Assembly: GCF_009870125.1 (NCBI RefSeq)
Contig: NC_046681.1
Location: 11,607,001 to 11,671,000, forward strand
From: Drosophila pseudoobscura
Lineage: Eukaryota; Arthropoda; Insecta; Diptera; Drosophilidae
Length of the DNA stretch: 64,000 bases
Direction of reading: 5' to 3'
Below are positions 11,654 to 23,769 of this stretch, in pieces (position 1 is the first letter of the stretch; each line of letters begins with the position of its first letter). A program made the translations under genes and the position numbers. Below the pieces are notes generated by a model that was given only the letters and a program-made list of their open reading frames with translations, was not told the origin of the DNA and did no database searches.

Positions 11654-11870
11654 TATCGATAGGAATGCAGATAACACTTACAAGCTATCGATATCAACGA
11701 TAAATTCGTATGTTATCGATAATAATAATAAACAAAGAACCTGTTAAAGGCAGGCTTTCTGTTCATTCTATTTTCTGTTTTCTTCTGTTTTTTTTATAAA
11801 AACAGGCATAAAGATGCCAATAGACCATATCGTAATAGCCAGACACATCGATACAAATAAAATCGATAAT
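11654..11870. promoter_or_regulatory. Cluster of DRE (TATCGATA) elements
   Basis: The exact palindrome TATCGATA occurs three times in 68 bp (11654, 11686, 11714). Two further ATCGATA matches lie near 11847 and 11863. TATCGATA is the known DNA replication-related element bound by DREF in Drosophila, typical of broadly active TATA-less promoters and boundary regions. The cluster is followed on the plus strand at about 11930-12140 by pyrimidine-rich and then CAACA/GCAGCA-rich DNA resembling a fly 5' leader. I find no coding exon to go with it. A distal promoter of osp (leftward) or of an unidentified transcript is possible. Confidence 0.55.
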
Positions 11871-11889
11871 TTCCTAATCAAAGCTTTGG

Positions 11890-14530
11890 TCACAGCCAGT
11901 TATCGCTGGTTTATCGCCCTGCTCTTACCCTCTTAGAGCACCTTCAATTCGTTGTGTTTTCCCTTCAGCTATTTTCCGCTAGCCTCTCGTTTTTGGCGGT
12001 TTTTTGATAATTGACTCTAAGCGCGTGAATAATAACAAGCAACAACGAAAAGCCACTGCAGCAGCAACTTCAGCAAACAACAACAGAGCGTCAGGCAGGC
12101 AGGCTGGCTGGCAGGCAGGTCGGCCAACAGTCAGCTAGGAAATCGCGTTTCATTAACATGGAAAAACGAAAATTGAAAATTGCAATAAGGGGGAAAAGAC
12201 GTCACACAGCCATGACATGTGCGGAGGGGGTGGGGGGAAGGGGAGGGAGAAGGAAACACGGGAACAACCACTGGAGGCAGGCAGGCGAACGTTGCGTATA
12301 CTTGTTGTCGGTCGAGGTGAACCGACTTATCTACGTTTTTGACTTTTATTTTTTGTTGTCTACCATTTTTCTTCGTATTTTTTCGATTTTTATTTGTGTG
12401 TATTTTCTGCGGTTTTCTTAGTTTCTTTCTTTATTTTTCCCTTATTTTTTCTTTCTTTATTTTTTCCTTATTTTGTCTTTCTTTATTTTTTCCTTATTTT
12501 TTCTTTAATATTTTTCCTTATTTTCCTTGATTTCTACTTTCTGCCTCCTATTATTCTCCTTCTTTTTTTGGTTTTTAGTATATTTTACCTTTTTTTCTCC
12601 TTTTTTTTTCCTGTTTTTTCCTTTTTTTATTTTTGCTTTTCTTTAGATATAAAACGCTTTTTGGTTGCTTTTTGCTTGATTTTTTGGGAAAGTAGAAGGA
12701 GAAACACTTTTCCATTAGCTTTTTGGGACTTTTTTCTTGTGGCACAGAGTGCGACAACAACATAATTTACCACTAACTCTTCATCAACGCAACTTGTGGC
12801 ACACGCAAAGTCAAAGTCGTCGTCGCAGTCGTGGCAGTCGTCGCTCGGTCTGTGGTCTGTGGGGGTCTGTGTTGGTCTCGGGGGATATCTGGATATGTGG
12901 ATATGGCTGTGGTCTTTGGTCTCGAGGATATGGCATCTCTTTTGCGTCCAAGAGGAGTTTTCCACACTTTTCGCGTAGCGCGTTTTCGTTTCATTTTTGT
13001 CGTGTCTTATGATTTATTTGACATGACAGCCAAATGAACAATGATTTATTCAGCAATGTTGAATTTTTAATGAATTTTTGTATTTTTCATTTAATTCTTT
13101 TTTGCCGAGCATTTTGTGCGGGGGAATCGAATGCAGCGGCAAACACGCAATTTTGACGCCCAGTCGGAGATACGATACTGAGCCGCTGAGAGTTTTTCTA
13201 CATTGGAATCACGTGGGTTTTCAGCTGCTGCCAGGCTCCAATTTTGTGCACCTGCTGTTAGATTGTAAAACAGAAATCAATTATGAATCGTCAGAGCCAG
13301 CATTTAGCCAAACAGATGCAGCTAAAGTTGGGCACAAAACTGATTCAAAAGTGAATAAGTTTGGAGAATGTCTAACAAATTTGGTGATGGGAAATACCCT
13401 GTAAGGCCAGCAAGATCGAATGGGAAATCTTCATTAAATGATTGCTAAGATTCTAGGGATTATAGGGAATATATTTGGTTGGTTGAAGTCTCAAAATTGT
13501 CTTGTAGGCGACTTCTAGTCTTCTTCTAGTCTTGTCTTGTCTTTACTTCTTTTAGCATTCTAATCGATTAAATACCCTAGTATTTGCTTGGATCTTCACA
13601 CACTTTATACCATTTTTCGCCTGTCTCGATTGGGGCAAGGGCAGGCAAATATTAATTTCACTTTTGACTGCACTTGACCCACTCTCTTTTTAAGTTGAAG
13701 CGAAGTGCATCTGCATCTGCATCTGCTGCGGAGAGCCGCCGTCTGCCGAGTGCCGCAGATGCTGATAAATCATATAATAAACAGAACACAGCAGGATATC
13801 GGTCTGGGTAGACCCGCAACCGGCACTGGCACTGCAATTCCAAGACCTGACGTCTCTCGATGACGAGTTTTTCGGTGTCTTTTCGAGAGGAAGAGGCTCC
13901 TCTTTCTGTGCTGACTCACGGATGCTAAAAGTAGGAGTTTAAAACAAATTGAAAGCCGCCATAAAATTGCACAAGAAATCGATAAATGCAGAAAAGGCTG
14001 TAAAACAAATTAAATTATGCTCCGAAACCGAAAGGCAGCAGCCAAAGTAAAAGTCTAGTCCATAAAAATGCCATTTGATATGCGTATTTAATTGAATCTT
14101 TTGGGATCTGTTTTTCTGTTTTTCTGTTTTGGGAAAGCAATCCGCCTTCCCCATCGAATGCCCTGTGCCCAATCCCAAAACCCCATCTCTCAGACACTTT
14201 TGCCATTTACAAATCTCTCTCCCACTTTTGGTTGGGGAGTTGCATTTGAATACAATTAGCAGTTTATGATTTTCACTTTTTTTTTTGTACGGGTATGAGG
14301 CAACTCTCTATTAAGTGCAATGGCCAATGGACAACACGTGTGTGTGTGGCATTACTGTGTGGCTGCCACTGCCACTGCTGGCTGGTTGCATGGTAATTTC
14401 GAGTCGAACAACTCATTTTCGATTGCAAAACAAGTGGCAAAAGGGCACACCAGGCACAGGCAGGCATGCATCCAGAAGAAGGGGAACTTAATGGGACAAT
14501 TGATTGCTTTGGGAGTGTTACAAAATCCAA
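11890..14530. other. Noncoding, with a pyrimidine-rich block
   Basis: Following the DRE cluster there is a possible leader-like stretch (11930-12140) and then an extreme T-rich block at about 12330-12700 made of repeated TTATTTTTTCCTTATTTT-like words, which explains the Phe-rich chance ORFs. No protein-coding exon is recognised. A CATCTG hexamer repeat lies at about 13708-13728. Confidence 0.4.
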
Positions 14531-14535
14531 CACAC

Positions 14536-14554
14536 GGGGGGGGGGGGGGGGGGG
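14536..14554 (+). repeat. Run of 19 consecutive G
   Basis: An uninterrupted poly-G tract of 19 bases, flanked by CACAC and AGAAAAAAAC. A second G-rich patch follows at about 14600-14612. Long pure G runs are rare and are prone to sequencing or assembly error and to polymorphism. Confidence 0.9.
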
Positions 14555-14857
14555 AGAAAAAAACAACCCAAAAATGTAACCAATTACTGGGTGGTACTCC
14601 CGGGGGGGGCGGGGAGGCATGTAAATTAGTTACACAAAATGATGGATGTATGAGTATGTGGAAACCCTCGCCCATTCGTTGGGCTGCAAAATTTGTGATG
14701 CTGAAAAGTTGGGAAATGTCCAAGCAGCAGATACGAGAGCTTTAGTTTCAATCAGACATGAAAAATCACTTTTAACTGCTAAGCTACGCTGTGAGAGAGA
14801 GAGAGAGTGCCAGGAGAGTCGGCCAGGCATCGTTTTGTAGTCTTTTTAGAGTTAGAA

Positions 14858-15087
14858 GGCCTACAACAACCACACCAACGATTACAACAACACAAAGGCC
14901 TACAACAGAACGAACTACAACAACAACAAAAACAAAAGGTACAACTATTAACACAACAACAACACCAAAACCAACAACAAGAACAACCACAAGACGTACA
15001 ACTACAACAACAAGAAAGTCTTCAACAACAAGAGGCACAAAAAGTACAACAACAACGCAAAGACTTGCAACAACTTGCCTTTATTAA
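14858..15087 (+). repeat. (CAA)n-like repeat region with Thr-rich and Gln-rich open frames
   Basis: A degenerate ACA/CAA trinucleotide repeat of about 230 bp is open in two plus-strand frames. One gives a Thr-rich, mucin-like string with interspersed Pro, Lys and Arg, ending at a stop at 15085-15087. The other gives a Gln-rich string. The Thr-rich frame resembles secreted mucins or glue proteins, but no signal peptide or convincing first exon lies upstream, although a possible 3' splice site (TTTTTAGAGTTAG) precedes it at about 14844-14856. It is best treated as repeat DNA unless transcript evidence appears. Confidence 0.45.
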
Positions 15088-15089
15088 AG

Positions 15090-18000
15090 CTCAAGAATTC
15101 TTCTTTAAGAGAACATTTATATGAAGCACTCTCTAGGGTCTCTATTTGCCTTGGGTTTTCAAGGTTTCCCCTCGAGTTACTTCCTTCAAACCGTTCTAAT
15201 GGGTATAGCACTCACAGTATGTAAGATATATACCTCAAAATTTCCAAAATCATCTTTTAAGTCTCTTTCCAACGATCCCCAAACTTTCATATTGATTGCT
15301 TTATAAAATACACTCACAAGATACCCAAAAATAGTTATATATTTACAACAGAAAACATGGTTTTCATAGGCAATATGTGCCATTCTTATGATGGATAATT
15401 CAACCCAAATAGTTACCGATTTTCCCAAATATTTCTTCATAATTTCCAACAAAGACATACCTAACCAAAAACCTCCTCGTTTACCTATTTACATTCCTAT
15501 TCCGATTTACAAGTCCCTTTGTGGTAATTAAGCTTTTAGATAAACATTTACAGTGTCCGGAAAGAGCGACTTGAAGGCACCCCAAGAATTTCAATGAAAC
15601 CCCCAACCAGCGCCACAGTCGACAGTCGACAAAAGAGTTTCGTTTCCCTTCAAAATGTTGTTGGTTTGAACTTGAGATGTTTGTTGCGCCGCTGCCAGTC
15701 CCAGTCCCAGTGCCAGTGCCAGTGCCAGAGTTGTAGTGGTTCTGTTTGTCATTGTCAGAGTTGTTGTTATTGTTGGGTTCAAGCAGCACGCGATTAAGTC
15801 GTAATTTGTAAAGCGTTTTAAAGTGATACTCTCCGACATGATGAGGTGTTTGGGTCAAGTTGACGACGCTCGGCGTTGCCCTCTCCAGCGGATGAAACAA
15901 TTTTCAAATACTTGAAAGAAGCTGGGGATCACTCTGTTGCGGTTTTCTTTTTGGTTGGGTTCGAAAGTGCATCGAGAGCGGATAAATCAAAGAAGGTGAA
16001 AGTAAAAAGATCAATGAATGAAAGTGTCTTCAAAAGAAGAACAGATCTCTAATTGTTAGAGGAGAAACCATTCGACTTCTTTAAGCCTAATACATCCTAC
16101 CTTTTTTTTCCCACTTAATCAGCAGGATGACCTTCCCATATAACTGAGACTATTTTTCTATCGTTTTTCCTACAGATTTCCAACGTTTTCCATGTGCTTT
16201 TAATTATTCTAATTGTCGCTTTGCAGCTGCAACTGGCTTTATCCGCTATTGCCACTTCCTTTTGCTTTGGCATTGATTGATGAAATGAAACTTTTGACTT
16301 TGAAAATTGGCTGAACATCTTCTAGAAGTGGCGGCTCTGTCGTTTTGGCGTGCCACAAATGTCATGGCCAATGGAAAAATCGAAAACAGAATACAAACAA
16401 AAATTAATAGAAAAGAGAAAACATTTCACAGTTTGCCAAAGTGTCAGGCAAAAGTTTCACACCGACCACCAAATGGCGAGAGAACCCCACATGAATATGA
16501 ATATTCGATTGGCGAAGAGTAGTAGCCAATCCACTCGAACCCCACCAACCCAGTGCCACACCCCCCTCCCACTCACGGAGGCTCCCTCACTTTTGAACCG
16601 TAAGAAGACCGAAGACGTGCCAAATGAATGAATGAATGACGGACGAGTTGACTGAATGAGGTGGCAAAAAATTATACACTACTCGTCGTATGAACCGTTC
16701 GGGAACAGTGGTTCCAAAGTGGTCGAAAGGGGAGTGATTTTAAAGGGGAGAAATGTAATTTGAAGAAAAGTATTCAGGGGATTATATTCCTCCTCATTTT
16801 GAACTTTAGAAGATCATTCTTCTATGAACTATTTATATGTGAAAAGGTACATATATCAAATTTATATCCAAATAAAAAATGTTTTTTGCATACAAATAAA
16901 TAATTTTAAGGCCATTTTGACACTTAAAATATTTACTATATTTTTAAGTAGGATGATCTATAGGTTTTCCTTAGTATTGAACGATTTCGTAATGATTTTG
17001 GAAAAAATTTTTCGGAGAAAATTAATAAAAAAGTAATTTTCAGATTAAAAATCATATAATTGTGGAGTGGAATATCTTTTGAAATTAAGGATTACTGTAT
17101 ACTAACATTTCCTTAAGTTAAAGTCACTTTCAATTGGTCTTGGGAATGTTAATAGATCTTTTTAATATCCCTTAACATACTCTAATAGTTCTACTTGCAC
17201 CATTGCGTGATAGATTGGGATCTAGATGAGAAAAGGAATGACAACCTGGGATAAAGACTTATTTCTGATGAATATAAAACCAAATCTGCTGTCAAAACTG
17301 TGGTCAAATAATCACCAAAATCATCTTCTACATCTCTCTTTAGTTTCCATGCCAAAAACCAATCATTTCCGGCCCACTGTCCCTCTCCTTTCGTTCGTCG
17401 CGTGTAGGAGTCAAGTGGTCATTGGAGTAGTGTAGTGTAAAGTGAAGAAGTGTAAGTAGCAGTAGCCTCCTGTCTCGGACATGTCTCTCTGGCTGTGGCT
17501 ATGGCTGTGGCTGTGGCTGTGGCTTTGGCCCCTGGTGCTGTTGGCTGCTGCCGCCTGACATACGCCAAAAAATGCCAGCCCCCTATCCGACAAAACCGAA
17601 AACCGAAATCGCTTTTTGCTATAATTTAATCAAAAATTGGAATATTTCGCTGTTGTAGAGGTTTTTTTTTTTTTTTTATCCATGTCATATTTGCATTCGT
17701 TTTATTTTTGGAGGGGCGATTCACTTTTTGACAGTGTAACGGCCGCGACTTGTCATAACATTCACAGTGACTCCCAGATGACTGCGGAGTGGAATAAACT
17801 GTGTGTGTGTGGATTGCTTTGGGTGAAACTTTTGAGATGGTGACGATGACATTCGGACATTTAATGGGCGAGAGAGCGGCGAGCTCTTTAATTAGTTGTG
17901 AGGCGCAAAACGGTGGAAAAACTTTGACTTTGACTGCAACTTGTCAACGCTTTATGGTTTGAACAAAAAAAAAAACACACACAGTCCAACAAATGGAATG

Positions 18001-19970
18001 GAAAACAGCTTACAACAAACCGAGATCTGGGGCCGCCGTACAATCTCGCGGCTGTCGACACTTGTCGGTGGCCACACCCGAAAAAAAAAATCCAAAGCGC
18101 GACCACTCATAATCGTATTCATATTCGTATTCAACTGCACCCAAAATGGTATTCATGCTTCGTCGATCAAACACTTTATGGATTATGGGCTACGGGAATG
18201 TTATTCTAATTTGAAGTTTATAGATCTCAAAGATCTGATAATCACATCACAAAATGTATGTTAATCTGTCTCATAAAAGACCCCTATGCTAAACAACTTA
18301 ATATTCAAAAGATTTTTTAGTTTAGATATGTTTTTGGGGAACAGTTTTAATATATTTTGAGTTGGTATAAGAAAGTGTTGGAATTAACAATCAGGTGTTG
18401 ATTGGAATATCGTTGGAAATCTCATCTTTAATAGACTTTTGGAAGTCTAAAATAAAAAAAATTGTGTTTAAAAAAATATTAGATGTACAAAATAATTCTG
18501 GAAAAAACTCCAAACAAATATTTTGCTTATAAGCCTAATAAAATTCCTATTCTTTGACTATTTCATTAGTTATTCAACTAGTTGTTCCCACAAAAAAAAA
18601 GGAAAGACTCCGCCTCAATCATAGATCTAAGGTTCTCAAACCGACATTTCTACAACCCATCCTCTTTCCGCCTATTTAAGAACTATAAATATCCAAAATA
18701 TGCACATAAACAAATAGAAATCTTAAAACAACAACAAATTTGAATGCACGTGTGTTAATCATAAATTTTAAACATGTTTCAAATGCACAGGGCCCGGCAG
18801 GAGGGAGGGGGGAAGGAACACACATTTCCAAGAGTCCAACGATGGAAACGATCCAAAAAGCGGCGTCGGCGGTTCCAAAACCAAAAAAAAAACGCTCCGC
18901 TGCAGCTATAATAAACGCATGAAAATATGCCCAAGGCGTGCGCCAAGCGATTTCACCTAAAGATATATACACACACACATAGCCCCAAGTACATATATGT
19001 AGCTCTGGAGGAGGTGGAGCTGGTGGGGGGGGAGGGGAACATGTCACTGTTTTTTTTTTTTGCATAAACGCACCCAATTTTCGATGCGTATGAGTGAGAG
19101 AGAGCCCCGGCCACATGCCAGTGCGTACGACTGCCAGTTGGAGGGGGGGGAATAGAAGAGGTGATGGGGGTGGGGTAAGGGGGGGGTTGGCCGCGCCTGC
19201 AAGCCGTGGGCGCAGTTCGAGAGTCTATTAAAAGAGCTGTAAGAGCTGTAAGAGCTCTATGGAAACTTCAGAGAGTGCCCATGTTCCCGGCCCCCCCCTC
19301 ACCATTTTCCTCCTGCCTGCCTTAATGCTGTTGTAATGGGACCACAAATTGCCATTGTTGAGGTCTGTCTGGGAGTCTCTGTGGCCTGCCTACCCGGGCC
19401 TCTTGTATCGATGATCGTGCTGTGAATTGGCAAATCGGATTTGTTTTTAGCCGCCAACAGTGGCAAATGTCACAGAACCCCGTCCAACTCCAACTATGCG
19501 CTGGAAACCATGTAAACTTGATGGATGAATTGATGCAAAAAAAAAAAAAAACCCAACACAAAACAAAACATGCCAAGAGGTAGTTCTGGCAACGAATATT
19601 TTGAATAGGAGTACCCACTGTTTAGTGGCTATGGGAAAACGAGCCGCCATTGAGGGGAATAGTTAATAGAAAAGGCATTCAAGGAGTTAAATGGGTATTA
19701 AGCGTATATATTTATAGAATCTTCTAAGTTATGGTAGTTTGAAAAGAAGGATACCTGGCTCTACTGTTTCATTGTTGGGATAGGTTTTTCTATAGGTCCG
19801 TGAGTCGACGAAGTTCCCATCTCTTAAAGGGTTTTCCTATACTGCTTCTGTCAACAGGCATCTATATATATTTCTCTTAAAAATCGAACAAGCTGCTTCA
19901 TTTAGATTGTGTTTGACAGCAGGCTTCTTTGTAATTTAAAGAGAAATTGGAAAGAACTGAATTCCTGTAT
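15090..19970. other. Noncoding, no gene seen
   Basis: AT-rich DNA with short simple repeats: CAGTCC/CAGTGC units at about 15697-15727, GGCTGT units at about 17490-17525, and G-rich patches at 19018-19036 and 19140-19190. The open frames are short and overlap in several frames. No domain is recognised. Confidence 0.4.
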
Positions 19971-19978
19971 CATTTCTA

Positions 19979-20260
19979 ATGGTAAAAACTGATTTACTGA
20001 ATGTCGAACATCCTGGACTCCCAGTTGAGGTCTGTAGACCCAAAACAATTGACAAATCACATGATATAGTAATGACCGATCGGAGATTGAAAGTGCAAGA
20101 CATTGTAGGAGCCATCGTACATCATATATCACGTCCTAAAAGTGGACTGATCATCTCTTCATCTACAGACAGTCTGTTCTTACTTTCACGAACTATAATT
20201 GGTTTAAAAGTCGCTAAGTGGTCACCAATGTTATATTTTCTGTGTATTTAAACAAAGAAC
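19979..20260 (+). pseudogene. Degenerate mariner-family transposase fragment
   Basis: The frame from 19979 reads as a decayed mariner (Tc1/mariner DDE) transposase N-terminal domain. A segment VEVCRPKTIDKSHDIVMTDR followed by RLKVQDIVGAI matches the family pattern GRPVEVxTPExIxKIHDMVLxDRRLKVREIVEA. Further on, SLFLLS and then LKVAKWSPML parallel the conserved SVFxILHxxLxxxKLxAKWVPRLL stretch. In between is a short segment that does not fit. The frame ends in a stop at 20249-20251, and the catalytic D,D34D half is not recognisable downstream. Terminal inverted repeats were not found by eye. This is a dead relic in otherwise noncoding DNA. Confidence 0.65.
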
Positions 20261-21880
20261 ACATTTATTTCCAGTGTTATTCCCATGTAAAGCCATTCTT
20301 TATACTCTACAGCCAAGAACTTTGGGTGCAGAGGCCCTTCTTGAAACGGGGAGAATATCCAAGGATCCAGAAGTACCACAATCCATCGAAAGAAGTCCAA
20401 TGATTGTTAGATTCCTATGGAAAATATCCCTCCCTAATAAACCTAGTATTCCCCTCCCCATAAACTAATCAGCCGCCCTTTCGGTTTATACTTTTGGTAT
20501 CATCTTCGCAGCACCTCTCATCTTCTTTCATGCCAATTATAATTATAAAGCAATTATTTTGGAAAAAAAAACCCTTATAATGACATTTCTGCAAATGCCA
20601 CATCGCTCTCCCAGCAGCAGCAGCAGGCTGCTCCCTGAGACAATGTGCATTTTCTTTCTGTGGGGGAAGGGGGGTAGTCGAGGAGGAGTGGAAAATATGT
20701 TTATGCAGTTCGTGTGCAACGGCCTGGCTGTGTTTTCCAATGTGAAAATGAAAGTAATTGTTGGTAATTTTTAGTGTTGTTGGACAAAACGATTTTCAAC
20801 AAGTTTTTATGAGAGATTGGATTGGTTTTTGAAGACATTTCCACACTTCAAAGAGTAGCAAAAACAGAGATAAAACAACAACAACAAAAAATGAAATTAA
20901 TTAAATACATAAATAACACGAAAGCGGCTTTTCCTCCTGGAGGCTGCCTGCCCCACCATCACCGCTGCGCCCCTCTGCCACTCTGCCACTCAATCAACTG
21001 TGACGCATCGTTCAAACACACACACGAAAAAAAATGGTTTGTCAACAAATTGGAGCGCGACCAAGCCCAGCAACAACAATAACAAAAACATTTAAAAAAT
21101 TCAATTAAAAAATCGAAATGGAAAAACAATAAAATAACGAGAAAAATAAGTGCTTAAAGCATAAACATGAACAAATCGGAGATACAGGCCCAGACACAGA
21201 CACAGAGATCGAAGGAGGGAGAGGTAGTGGTGGAGTACAAAAAAAAGCGAACAAAATATTTTACAACACTTTCGCTCGTTAGAAGCGGGCACAGTGCTGC
21301 ACGAAAGTCTATGGTCTCCCCTATACACTCGTATGATGCACTCATTGCCGCTTTAATTGCTCGGTGAAAATGTGCAACAGCAGCAGCTGTAATGCGCTTA
21401 GGCCACGGGCTCTACTCTAATTACCCCCCAAACCTCGAATATTGAGAGCGATGGGAGGAGGCTCCTCTCCTCTCCTCTCCACCGTTCATCATCTATCCGA
21501 ATCCCTTGAAAGATGCCGCCGACGCTGCACTGCACTGGCGCTGGGAGAGCAAGTGAAATGCTAGTGAAATTAATCAAATTTGTTTTCGAATTTAGGTTGA
21601 GAGACGGTGGCACTATGATTGGTTATATGGTAGGGATTACGATTACTTGGAGTACTTGTAATTACTCTCAGATTACCAAGATGGCGCTGGGGACGGGCGG
21701 TAGATTGTTCAGCAAGAGAAAACATTTCGATTTCTGTGAAAAATAATTCACTTGATGGCTTTGGTGATTCCATGTGTTGGAAAGTACTTATTAATTGGTT
21801 AACTAATGAGACATATTGGGAGTATAATGGCTTATGGAGGGGAAAAAAGTGATTTTCTGACAACCTTTTCGAATAAAATA
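20261..21880. other. Noncoding, no gene seen
   Basis: Possible decayed remainder of the mariner relic up to about 20470, then ordinary AT-rich DNA. A CTCCT repeat lies at about 21460-21480. No coding exon is recognised. Confidence 0.4.
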
Positions 21881-21889
21881 CAAACAAAA

Positions 21890-23760
21890 AAACTAAAATA
21901 TTAAAAAATAATTCTAAAATATATAAAAATACTATACTCTACTATGTTATTAGTAAAAAATACTTTAAAATACTTGAAAAATACTTTAAAAAATACTGCG
22001 AAATACTAGATAGACCAAGTGTTTTTTACTAAAGCTGTAGAAAATAATGATGCTAATAAAAATACTAGGCCTACCAGTTGTTGTTTAATTAATTAATACT
22101 AAAAAAAGTACCAGAAATGTACTTAAAAACCACATCTCTAAAATACTGAAAAATTACTATAAAATACAACAAAATTCTCCACAGACGGAGTATTGTTTTC
22201 TGAATTAAATATGTAGAAAATACCAGACAATAAAAATGCTAGACCTACCAGGTGTTGTTTTATTAATACTGGAAAAAGTACCAGAAATATTTGAAATATA
22301 TATATATATATTTGATAAAAAAAACTTAAAAGTTCTAGAAATATATTACAAAATAAAAATAAATACTCGGCAGACCCAGAACTTTTTAATTTATTAACAA
22401 ATTATAAAATACCTGAAAAAATACTAAGATAAAATATTAGACCGGCCTGGTATTAAAGCGGGAAAAAGATGTACACAAATATACTTGGAAAATACTTGAA
22501 AATAGTTGAAAAATTTTAAAAAATACTTGAAAAACCAAGGGGTTTTTTTTATTAATAGTAAAGAAAGAACCGCGACAAGATGCTCTTGTATTTTTTTAAA
22601 TAGTAGAAAACAGTTATATTCCCTTATAGAATCGATCCCAAAAACAACAAACATAAATACAAATATCTTTTAATAACAATTCATCAAAAACAACGCCCAT
22701 TCGTGGCACAACTGCTGCCGGCGCTGGCTCTGCAACGCCTCGCGCCGGCCTTTCTTCTGCCGTTTGGAAACTCAATTTCAATTTGCTCCCAGTCTCCCCC
22801 CACGCTCCCCCGACCAATTGACAGCTTCTTGGCCCAGCACCTTCTGCGACTTGCGACTTGCGACTTGGGTCAATTGGCTGCCATAAATCTTCATAGAACA
22901 TTGTTGACTGCCGGCGACAGTGCAAAAAATACAAAAACTAAAAATTTCATTACAATTTTTTTTCTCTCTCTCCAATTTTGTCGTTTTTTTTCGCCATTTC
23001 AAATTATAGAAATGTAATAAATCAAATTCTCGTTAAAGCAACGCGACGTTTGAGTTTCGTTTTAGATTAAGAAAATAAAAAAGAATCGGAAATTATTATA
23101 ATTAAATGTAGTCAGACGTAAGGGTAGGGGAAATTTTTTTGGAAGACAGAGAAATGAAGTTTTCCTTCTCTCTAACTGTAGAGGAGTTCTTTCTTAGATT
23201 TTTACATGCAGAGTTAGCAAGGAAAGAATTCTAGAAATAATAGTAGGAAAAATACTAAAAATTAATATAAATAAAATAATAATAATAAATGACTGAAAAA
23301 CGTACCAAAAAAATACTAGAAAACTGAAAATAGCATACGGAAAATAAGTTGAAAAATAATACAGGAAAAATTAGTAAAATACTGTAAAAAATACCAGAAA
23401 AATAATAAATAAAATGGACACAACAAACTGTAAATACGTATGAAAATACTAGCAGAAAATACTGGAAATACTAAAGAAATAATTTCAAAAATTTACTGGA
23501 AAAAAAGGAAAAGTATACGGAATATAATACAGCAAATATTAATAGAATAAATTTAGTAAAATACTCTGAAAAATACCAGAAAAAAAGTATAGACAATAGA
23601 CTAAAAATACGTAGGCAAATAATAGTAGAAAAGTGCTGGAATACTAAAGAATTTTTTTTTAAATTACTAAAAAAAATACTTGACCAACAGCTGTTTTTTA
23701 AAGATAAAGAAAAGTGAACAGAAAAACTACTAGACCGACCAACTGTTCCTAGAATTAATT
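21890..23760. repeat. Degenerate AT-rich repeat family in two blocks
   Basis: Two blocks (about 21890-22570 and 23200-23760) are built from variants of AAAATACTxGAAAAATAC and from a longer recurring phrase. That phrase is TAGACC followed by a variant of TACCAGxTGTTGTTTxATTAAT and then AAAAGTACCAGAAAT. Recognisable copies lie near 22005, 22070, 22250, 22440, 23680 and 23735. The spacing is irregular, so this looks like an old, decayed tandem satellite. The 22600-23190 stretch between the blocks is ordinary sequence with no gene seen. Confidence 0.6.
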
Positions 23761-23769
23761 CTTTGAGAA

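Noticed and set aside
12339..12765. Long Phe-rich open frames
   Set aside because: They are produced by a T-rich low-complexity tract and are open in more than one frame, with no domain or start context.
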